Shown here: positions 8,391-13,823 of the stretch, one piece after another
How positions within the stretch are numbered: position 1 is the first letter of the stretch
Layout: every line of letters starts with the position of its first letter
Assembly: GCA_934512155.1 (NCBI GenBank)
Contig: CAKSWS010000018.1
Span: forward strand, 1-29,061
DNA length: 29,061 nt
DNA from: an uncultured Eubacterium sp.
GTDB taxonomy: Bacteria > Bacillota > Clostridia > Oscillospirales > Acutalibacteraceae
Direction of reading: 5' to 3'
Notes under the pieces: generated by a model
Told to the model about the DNA's origin: nothing
The model's input: only the letters and a program-made list of their open reading frames with translations
Databases searched by the model: none
Position numbers and translations under genes: made by a program

Positions 8391-8754
8391 AGATCATAGT
8401 GATACATCGGATATTGTTATATTAATTCATGATGGTAATAGACCTATGGTATCGCAAGATGTGATTACAGACAATATTGTTAAACAAAAATTGTACGGTT
8501 CTGCGGTAACTGTTATTCCTACAGCCGAGGTTGTGTTCGTGTCACAAGATGGTCAAATTTCAAATAATGCGTTAAACCGTGAAGAATTGTGGAGAACACA
8601 AACACCCCATGCATATAAGTTTGATGAGTTGTGGAAAGTAAATTGTGAAGCTCAGAAGGACGGCATGGCTCATGCGAGCAATCCATATGGAGATGGTTTT
8701 GCGTGTAAAAGAATTGCAGATATTTTGGAAATAGGATATGTAGAAAAAATATAA
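8356..8754 (+). pseudogene. 3' half of an IspD/TarI-family cytidylyltransferase
   Basis: From 8356 the frame reads GSIYNAMQAISED, then VILIHDGNRPMVS (the conserved D-x-x-RP element), TVIPTAEVVF, REELWRTQTPHAYKFDEL and a C-terminal GDGFACKRIADIL. This is the second half of IspD/TarI/LicC-type nucleotidylyltransferases. The N-terminal ~75-80 residues with the nucleotide-binding G-rich loop are absent; a TAA lies immediately upstream at 8353-8355, at the junction with the ugd fragment. In a glycan locus the parent gene more likely made CDP-ribitol, CDP-glycerol or a related precursor than an isoprenoid intermediate. An ATG at 8374 could start a 126-residue product, but without the binding loop it would be inactive. 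Confidence 0.78.
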
Positions 8755-8773
8755 ATTGATGAAGGTGAAACAA

Positions 8774-8992
8774 ATGTGTGTGGAACCAGTCATGTTTTCT
8801 ATTATACGAAACGAAATTTATGAAAATGCACTAGATGAATTTGTTAAAGAAGAATTATCATCAGAAATGCTTAAAGAGCTTTTTGAATTATCCGATAAAC
8901 ATGATATTGCATATATTGTTGCATCGGCATTGTCAAAAATTGGATTGCTTAATAATAATGAAAAAATTTCAATATTATTTAAAAAATGCTAA
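8774..8992 (+). pseudogene. nucleotidyltransferase-family (PF14907-type) pseudogene, N-terminal piece
   Basis: Starts at ATG 8774 behind AAGGTGA, 19 bases after the cytidylyltransferase fragment. It encodes about 72 residues (MCVEPVMFSIIRNEI onward, then LKELFELSDKHDIAYIVASA), like the helical start of the uncharacterised nucleotidyltransferase family found in capsule loci. The frame is lost in a run of A near 8981-8988 and closes at 8990-8992. The continuation (NAKKAIYRDVQREYLLI) lies in another frame and meets an in-frame TAA at 9036-9038. Confidence 0.65.
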
Positions 8993-9540
8993 AAAAGCCA
9001 TTTATCGTGATGTGCAAAGAGAATATTTGCTTATTTAAATCAGTAACATATTGGAAAATGCGAAAATTTCGCACATAATGTTGAAAGGAACAATACTTTG
9101 TCAGTGTTATCCTGAAAGCTGGATGAGAACGAGCTGTGATATTGATGTTCTTGTAAAAAAAAGAAAATGCAGAAAGTGCAATAGAATATTTATGTAAAGC
9201 AGGGTTTGTTCGAATTAAAGATGATTCAACGCACAATTATAATTTGATAGCGCAAAAAGGAATGCACATTGAATTACATTATATTCTATCGCAAGACGGT
9301 GAGTTTATCGCAGCAGAATCAGTGCTCAATAAAATATGGGATAAAGCTATTCGAATAGAAAATCACAAATGCTTATATCAAATGCCAATAGAACAATTTT
9401 TTTGTATTATCTTGTGCATATGGGAAGATATTTACTGCATGGGGGATGTGGCATTCGGCCGTTTATTGATTCTTTGGATTTTGGAACGTAAAGCAATTTA
9501 TGACAAATACGAAATAGAAATAATTCTATCAACTGTATGA
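8993..9540 (+). pseudogene. nucleotidyltransferase-family pseudogene, catalytic middle piece
   Basis: After the nonsense codon at 9036-9038 the frame continues as ISNILENAKISHIMLKG and then CYPESWMRTSCDIDVLV. The KG..., YP...R and D-I-D elements are the metal-binding nucleotidyltransferase core. A run of eight A near 9154-9161 shifts the frame. From about 9162 it reads ENAESAIEYLCKAGF and MHIELHYIL, and further slips in a T run near 9395-9402 and near 9470 can be restored to HMGRYLLHGG, GIRPFID and WILERKAIYDKYE. The open stretch 9244-9540 could be mistaken for a small gene but is only part of this product. Confidence 0.65.
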
Positions 9541-9975
9541 CTTCTTTCTTTTTTTGAAAATGCTTCAGCTTTAGGAAAAGTGTGGATGGAAAACAAAAAA
9601 ACACATAGAGATAACAAAATTATTGGAAGATTATGTTTTGTTTGGTGGGGTTTATGGAAATACAAAAAATTCAGCTCAAATTCAAGCTGCAAAAGGTTCA
9701 AGTAAAGTCAAAGCGTTTTTCCGCTTGATGTTTTTGCCAAGAGAAAATCTTGAAGTTATATATCCAAATTTAAAGATGCATCCATATTTATTCTATTTAT
9801 ATCAAATTAAGCGATGGTTTAGAATTTTTAATAAAAAGAGACGAAATAAGATAAAATATTTAACCAAAACGAGAAATTCTGTAACACAAATTGATGTGGA
9901 TGTCACAAAAAAATGTTTAAGCATATTGGATTACTCGATAAATAAATTTCTAAATAGTTCTTTTTACTTATACTC
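9541..9975 (+). pseudogene. nucleotidyltransferase-family pseudogene, C-terminal piece
   Basis: The same protein continues through two more homopolymer slips (near 9547-9556 and 9596-9602): SFFENASALGKVWMENKK, then LLEDYVLFGGVYGNTKNSA, KVKAFFRLMFLPRENLEVIY and HPYLFYLYQIKRWFRIF. This is the usual C-terminal part of these ~370-residue proteins. The frame open from 9623 runs on to 9997, but the last codons after about 9960 are out-of-frame reading of the CapF fragment that replaces the true 3' end. Confidence 0.65.
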
Positions 9976-10190
9976 ATTCAGGTTACGGGCTGATTGAAGA
10001 ACGCAATATTAACACGGGCGAAAAGGTAGGCTTTGAAGTTTCGGGAGATAAAATAGAGGCTGTGCATATGATTCCCGGTTGGACTCATAATATTATTAAT
10101 CTTAACGAAACCGAAGATTTGGTTACGGTTATGACTTGTAACGAAATCTTCAACCCAAAAAAACCAGATACATTTTTTGAAGAAGTATAA
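9972..10190 (+). pseudogene. 3' fragment of a CapF-like capsule biosynthesis gene (cupin domain)
   Basis: The frame ending at TAA 10188-10190 reads SGYGLIEERNINTGEKVGFE, then VSGDKIEAVHMIPGWTHNII and a C-terminal PDTFFEEV. This is the end of the cupin domain of CapF-type proteins, which act in UDP-N-acetyl-fucosamine synthesis; the H-x-IPGWTHNI stretch is characteristic. The N-terminal SDR domain and the start of the cupin are gone and no translation start is present. Base composition changes here: GGC, CGG and ACG codons appear that are rare upstream. It marks the right edge of the decayed zone. Confidence 0.7.
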
Positions 10191-10364
10191 TATTATTAGT
10201 TAAAGTGTCTGAGCTTTTTTGTGTTTTGCGATGTCTGTAATAAAATATTATTTATTGTATGTATTTTTTTAAAAGATGATAGAATTTCAATTATAAACTA
10301 AGTGTTGTTAAAGAATTATAAACAAAAACTATTAAGCATTTATCAGTGATTTACGAGGTATTTG

Positions 10365-11480
10365 ATGGGGAATGATTTGAAAAGTAAAAAAATGTATGAT
10401 GTGGAATTTTTGAGGTTTATTTTTGCCGTTATAATTGTTTATTACCACATTTTTCATGCAAATATTAACGGTCTTGAAGCGTTTACTCCGTTTATTCCGA
10501 AATTAACAGAAAGCTGTGCTTACGGCAGTGCTGTTGTTGAATGCTTTTTCATAATTTCCGGTTATTTTTTGTGCAGGTCGATCGAAAAATCTTCTCAGCT
10601 GTCTGTTTTTGAATTTGCCTATAATAAGTTTTCACGCTTGTGGCCTGTTCTTGCCGTGCATTTGATTATTGGGTTGAAATTTTTTTATTATAATCCTTAT
10701 GATTGCTTATTTGCATCATTTTTTGTACAGGCTGTGGGTCTTACTCCAAGTGTTTCGGGAACTCTTTGGTATGTTTCATCTCTTTTTTATGGCTTGATTT
10801 TTATTTTTACTCTTCGCAAATGCATTAAAAACAGTCAAAAATTCAATTTAATTTTGGCTGTTATAACTTATTTTTCTTATGCGATTGTTATTGCAGATAA
10901 CGCTGTTGTTTTCGGCAGGGGTAATTATTACTTTTTCAGCATTGCGCTTTTTCGTGCTGTCGGCGGTATAGGCTTAGGTTACTTGATTTGTGTTTTTTCA
11001 AAACAATTTAAAAATTTAAAATTCGTTGCGGATTTTAAACCGAATAAATTTGAAAAAATATTGGTTTTCATCGTTATTTCTGCCGTTCAAATTTTGTGCT
11101 TTTATTTGCTTTTGCGTCATTTTATTGATTCGCAAAATTCTTATAAACAGCAATTTTATGTAGTTATTTTATTTTCGGTATTTTTTATTATGCTGTTAAG
11201 CAGAAAAGGTATTTTTACATTGCTCTTTAATAATAAATTTTTTGGGCTTTTCGGTAAATATTCCTATTCAATTTATGTTATGCAGCAAATATCGTTTTAT
11301 ATTCTTCAAAAAACCTTGTGGAAAAATACAGCTTATGTTTCAAATCATTTTTTAAGACTTTTGGCTATTTCTTTATTATTTGCTGTTGCGTTTGGAATAG
11401 TTACTTATTATGTTATTGAAAAACCGGGCAAATTTGTTTTTGATAAATTGGGAGATAAGCTTTTCACACGAAACAATTAA
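10365..11480 (+). CDS. acyltransferase family 3 membrane protein (OafA-like)
   Basis: A 371-residue integral membrane protein with about ten helices. The N-terminus YDVEFLRFIFAVIIVYYHI carries the R and H signature of acyltransferase-3 enzymes, which O-acetylate surface sugars, and SGTLWYVSSLFYG and YSIYVMQQISFYIL fit later conserved parts. ATG 10365 is chosen over the adjacent TTG at 10362 because CGAGG (10354-10358) is spaced 6 bases from it. It is separated from the capsule remnants by 174 bp without another gene and ends in its own terminator, so it is monocistronic. It may decorate the polysaccharide from region 1, but that link is only by proximity. Confidence 0.85.
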   Translation: MGNDLKSKKMYDVEFLRFIFAVIIVYYHIFHANINGLEAFTPFIPKLTESCAYGSAVVECFFIISGYFLCRSIEKSSQLSVFEFAYNKFSRLWPVLAVHLIIGLKFFYYNPYDCLFASFFVQAVGLTPSVSGTLWYVSSLFYGLIFIFTLRKCIKNSQKFNLILAVITYFSYAIVIADNAVVFGRGNYYFFSIALFRAVGGIGLGYLICVFSKQFKNLKFVADFKPNKFEKILVFIVISAVQILCFYLLLRHFIDSQNSYKQQFYVVILFSVFFIMLLSRKGIFTLLFNNKFFGLFGKYSYSIYVMQQISFYILQKTLWKNTAYVSNHFLRLLAISLLFAVAFGIVTYYVIEKPGKFVFDKLGDKLFTRNN

Positions 11481-11486
11481 ATTATA

Positions 11487-11516
11487 CCGCTTTTGGATTT
11501 TCAAAAGCGGCTTTTT
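11487..11516 (+). terminator. Rho-independent terminator of the acyltransferase gene
   Basis: CCGCTTTTG (11487-11495) pairs with CAAAAGCGG (11502-11510) around a 6-base loop, followed by CTTTTT. It lies between convergent genes and may also limit spoVAC read-through from the other side. Confidence 0.85.
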
Positions 11517-11522
11517 ATATAT

Positions 11523-11966
11523 TTAATATAGCTTAAAAATAAATATTATTATTCCGTATAATACCGATGACGCTATGCCGTATACTATTACCGGTCCGGC
11601 TATTGAAAACATTTGAGATGCTGTGCCAAGTACAAAACCTTCGTGCTTGAATTCTAAGGCAGGTGAAACAACAGAGTTTGCGAATCCGGTTATGGGAACG
11701 ATTGTGCCGGCACCTGCATGTCTTGCAATTTTGTCGAAAACACCTATTCCTGTTAAAATTGCGGTTAATATTATAATTGTACACGGCGTTACAATTTTTA
11801 TTTCCTCCTGACTAAGTGCTGCTTTTTCAAATAAAAAATTCAACAACTGCCCAAAGCAGCATATTCCACCGCCAAATAAAAATGCTTTTATACAGTTAAG
11901 TAATATAGGCGAATTTGGACTTGCTTTATCTGTCATTTTGCTGTATTCGTCTTTATTTATGTTCAT
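11523..11966 (-). CDS. spoVAC: stage V sporulation protein AC
   Basis: A 147-residue membrane protein, close to the usual ~150. SpoVAC is the inner-membrane channel subunit of the SpoVA complex that moves dipicolinic acid into the forespore and releases it at germination. Recognisable stretches are NCIKAFLFGGGICCFGQ, LTGIGVFDKIARHAGAGTIV, PITGFANSVVSPALEFKHEG and FSIAGPVIVYG. The ATG at 11966 has AAGAGGTG about 8 bases upstream on the minus strand. It normally sits directly upstream of spoVAD and spoVAE. Here spoVAD is absent, and spoVAE is on the opposite strand beyond an ABC ATPase gene. A SigG-like promoter precedes it. Confidence 0.93.
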   Translation of the reverse strand: MNINKDEYSKMTDKASPNSPILLNCIKAFLFGGGICCFGQLLNFLFEKAALSQEEIKIVTPCTIIILTAILTGIGVFDKIARHAGAGTIVPITGFANSVVSPALEFKHEGFVLGTASQMFSIAGPVIVYGIASSVLYGIIIFIFKLY

Positions 11967-11986
11967 TTGTTAACACCTCTTGAACT

Positions 11987-12016
11987 TATTATTTATTTTA
12001 ATTAAACAATTATGCA
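11987..12016 (-). promoter_or_regulatory. SigG-like forespore promoter of spoVAC
   Basis: On the minus strand TGCATA (complement of 12011-12016) is followed after 17 bases by AATAATA (complement of 11987-11993). This resembles the forespore SigG pattern (TGHATR, then CATNNTA) except for the first -10 base. The predicted transcript starts near 11980, giving a very short leader before the ATG. The same -10 and spacing occur before spoVAE. Confidence 0.4.
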
Positions 12017-12022
12017 AATTAC

Positions 12023-12051
12023 TTGACAAAATATATAATTATCTGTAATAT
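12023..12051 (+). promoter_or_regulatory. SigA promoter of the ABC ATPase gene
   Basis: TTGACA (12023-12028), a 17-base spacer and TAATAT (12046-12051) form a near-consensus vegetative promoter. It shows that an upstream TTG at 12051 cannot be the gene start and supports ATG 12084. Confidence 0.8.
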
Positions 12052-12083
12052 TGGAATATACTATTAGTAAAGGATACGAAACA

Positions 12084-12830
12084 ATGCATCTTATTGACGT
12101 TAGAAATGTTTATAAAATTTATAATCCCGGTGAAAATCAGGTTAATGCTCTTGATGGTGTTTCATTAACTATTGATGAGGGTGAATTCGTTGCCATTATC
12201 GGTCAATCCGGTTCCGGTAAATCAACTCTTATGAATATGCTTGGTTTGCTTGATGTACCTACATCAGGTGAATATTACATTAACGGTAAACTTGTTGAAG
12301 ATTTAACCGATGACCAAATGAGCGTTATCAGAAATGAAGAAATCGGTTTCATATTCCAAGGGTTTAATCTTATTTCATCATTGGATGCTCTTGAAAATGT
12401 TGAACTTCCTTTGGTTTATAGGGGCGTTCCCAGAGCAGAGAGATATGAAATTTCAAAAAAAGCCCTTGAAAAGGTTGGACTTGAAAAAAGAATGCATCAT
12501 TTGCCGGCTGCTCTTTCCGGCGGTCAGCAACAGCGTGTTGCCGTTGCAAGAGCTATTGCAGCAGCACCTCCTGTTATTTTGGCAGACGAGCCTACAGGTA
12601 ACTTGGACACACGTTCAACTAAAGATGTTATGAAAATTTTGCATAATTTGAAAGATGACGGCAGAACTGTAATCGTAATTACCCATGATAACGAAATTGC
12701 AGAAGAAGCAGAGCGTGTTATCAGAATCAGAGATGGTAAAGTTGTTGAAGACTACATCAATCCCGGCTATGAAAAAAAATACGGCAGAGAATCCAAAAAG
12801 AATAGCAAAAACCCGATTGATGAGGGTTGA
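12084..12830 (+). CDS. ABC transporter ATP-binding protein (MacB/LolD/FtsE type)
   Basis: A 248-residue ATPase with Walker A GQSGSGKST (residues 40-48), a Q-loop near FIFQGFNL, the signature LSGGQQQRVA (144-153), Walker B VILADEP (164-170) followed by TGNLD, and the H-loop VITHD. The MLGLLDVPTSGEYYING stretch is typical of the MacB/LolD subgroup that works with FtsX-like permeases. No permease gene is adjacent, so the partner must be encoded elsewhere. AAAGGA (12069-12074) lies 9 bases from ATG 12084, and a strong promoter ends at 12051, ruling out the longer reading. The charged C-terminal tail after residue 230 is lysine-rich. It sits between spoVAC and spoVAE, and nothing in the sequence shows a sporulation role. 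Confidence 0.92.
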   Translation: MHLIDVRNVYKIYNPGENQVNALDGVSLTIDEGEFVAIIGQSGSGKSTLMNMLGLLDVPTSGEYYINGKLVEDLTDDQMSVIRNEEIGFIFQGFNLISSLDALENVELPLVYRGVPRAERYEISKKALEKVGLEKRMHHLPAALSGGQQQRVAVARAIAAAPPVILADEPTGNLDTRSTKDVMKILHNLKDDGRTVIVITHDNEIAEEAERVIRIRDGKVVEDYINPGYEKKYGRESKKNSKNPIDEG

Positions 12831-12840
12831 TTTTATTATG

Positions 12841-12870
12841 TGAATAAATCATCGGTTTATGTAAATAATA
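12841..12870 (+). promoter_or_regulatory. SigG-like forespore promoter of spoVAE, inside the terminator
   Basis: TGAATA (12841-12846) is followed after exactly 17 bases by AATAATA (12864-12870). The -10 is identical to the one before spoVAC and the -35 differs by one base. The -10 lies in the hairpin loop, so a transcript starting near 12877 would lack the left arm and could not form the terminator. Confidence 0.45.
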
Positions 12871-12887
12871 AAACCGGTGATTTTTTT
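12846..12887 (+). terminator. terminator of the ABC gene overlapping the spoVAE promoter and ribosome-binding site
   Basis: AAATCATCGGTTT (12846-12858) pairs over 13 positions, with one G-T wobble, with AAACCGGTGATTT (12871-12883) around a 12-base loop, and a run of seven T ends at 12887. GGTGA within the right arm (12876-12880) is the only candidate ribosome-binding site for the ATG at 12888. Confidence 0.8.
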
Positions 12888-13241
12888 ATGATGTTTTTAA
12901 AGGCATTTGTAGTTGGTGGCTTAATTTGTGTTGTCGGTCAAATTTTAATAGATTTAACAAAACTTACTCCGGCAAGAATTCTTGTTTTATTTGTTTGTCT
13001 CGGTGTGCTTTTCGGTGCATTCGGCTGGTATGATAAGCTTGTTGATTTTGCCGGTGCCGGTGCAACTGTTCCGCTTACCGGGTTTGGTAACGCACTTGCA
13101 AACGGTGTAAAAAAAGCAATTTCCGAAAATGGGTTTACAGGGATAGTAACCGGCGGGTTAACTGCTTGTGCCGGTGGTGTAACTGTTGCTGTTGTTTCTG
13201 GGTTGATTGTTGCATTGTTAACTAATTCAAAAGAAAAATAA
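12888..13241 (+). CDS. spoVAE: stage V sporulation protein AE (SpoVAEb type)
   Basis: A 117-residue membrane protein of the SpoVA dipicolinate channel complex. The stretches FLKAFVVGGLICVVGQILID, LTKLTPARILVLFVC and VDFAGAGATVPLTGFGNALA are diagnostic for SpoVAE. Reading from a GTG at 12840 would add 16 residues, but that extension lies across the upstream terminator hairpin and is not family-like. ATG 12888 gives the usual length and starts MMFLKAF. The ribosome-binding site GGTGA lies in the terminator's right arm. Its usual partner spoVAD is not in the window. The overall hydrophobic pattern is about four helices. Confidence 0.92.
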   Translation: MMFLKAFVVGGLICVVGQILIDLTKLTPARILVLFVCLGVLFGAFGWYDKLVDFAGAGATVPLTGFGNALANGVKKAISENGFTGIVTGGLTACAGGVTVAVVSGLIVALLTNSKEK

Positions 13242-13249
13242 AATTGATG

Positions 13250-13278
13250 TTGAAATGCCTGCTTTAGTGTGTTAAACT
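13250..13278 (+). promoter_or_regulatory. probable SigA promoter of the SCP2-domain gene
   Basis: TTGAAA (13250-13255), 17 bases, TAAACT (13273-13278). It lies just after the spoVAE stop and 29 bases before the next ATG, so the gene need not depend on the sporulation promoter upstream. Confidence 0.5.
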
Positions 13279-13307
13279 AATAGTATAAATATTTAGGGGG
13301 CATCATT

Positions 13308-13637
13308 ATGGCGGCAATAACATATGAATCAATCGTTGAAACAGTAAGAAGAAGATTTATGGATACGGACGTAAGTTCTGTTCCCGGTACTCTTGCTTTT
13401 CAGTTTAATGTTGAGGGTAAGGCAAGCGGAATTTTTTATGTTGAAATTAAGAACGGTGAAGTTCATGTTGAACCTTATGATTATCATGACAGAAACGCCG
13501 TTATTACTATGAACGGAACAAATTTGCTTAAACTTGTAAACGGTAAGTTAGACCCTGTAATTGCTTTTACAACAGGTAAGCTTAAAGTTGACGGTGATAT
13601 GGGAGCCGCTCTTGAACTTATTAAATTTTTAAAATAA
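13308..13637 (+). CDS. SCP2 sterol-carrier-like domain protein
   Basis: A 109-residue soluble single-domain protein. TLAFQFNVEGKASGIFYVEI, VEPYDYHDRNAVITMNG and the C-terminal GKLDPVIAFTTGKLKVDGDM match the SCP2 fold, with the characteristic N-x-x-x-ItG/NG turn and the M/AF-x-GKLKv-GD motif. SCP2 domains bind hydrophobic ligands in a small cavity. In anaerobic Clostridia these stand-alone proteins have no assigned ligand. AGGGGG sits 8 bases before ATG 13308. The gene has its own promoter and a strong terminator, so it is monocistronic and not obviously tied to the spoVA genes. Confidence 0.85.
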   Translation: MAAITYESIVETVRRRFMDTDVSSVPGTLAFQFNVEGKASGIFYVEIKNGEVHVEPYDYHDRNAVITMNGTNLLKLVNGKLDPVIAFTTGKLKVDGDMGAALELIKFLK

Positions 13638-13647
13638 TAAATCTATT

Positions 13648-13683
13648 TCCGCAAATCGCAATTTTGTGTTTTGCGGATTTTTT
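13648..13683 (+). terminator. Rho-independent terminator of the SCP2-domain gene
   Basis: TCCGCAAA (13648-13655) pairs with TTTGCGGA (13670-13677), with a further small CGCAA/TTGTG pairing inside, followed by six T. Confidence 0.8.
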
Positions 13684-13758
13684 ATTGTGGAATTGTTCAG
13701 TTTTTCAATGCTTAATTTGTTAGTATTGCACAATAATAATTTGAACGTTATTTTATAC

Positions 13759-13787
13759 TTGTATAACTTTTATATTTAATATATAAT
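13759..13787 (+). promoter_or_regulatory. SigA promoter of the GH3 gene
   Basis: TTGTAT (13759-13764), a 17-base spacer and a perfect TATAAT (13782-13787). Transcription would begin near 13794, downstream of the ATG at 13788, so translation must start at 13824. Confidence 0.7.
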
Positions 13788-13823
13788 ATGATAGTAAAAA
13801 TTTGTGTGGGAGGAAATGTTTTA

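Noticed and set aside
9244..9540. apparent 98-codon gene
   Set aside because: It is an open stretch within the broken nucleotidyltransferase gene; the start codon has no ribosome-binding site and the sequence continues in other frames on both sides.
10191..10364. possible small RNA or gene between the capF remnant and the acyltransferase
   Set aside because: The 174 bases are AT-rich with no convincing hairpin, promoter pair or open frame beyond chance.
12840..12887. N-terminal extension of SpoVAE from a GTG at 12840
   Set aside because: The extension spans the upstream terminator hairpin, has no ribosome-binding site, and exceeds the family length. ATG 12888 is the better start.
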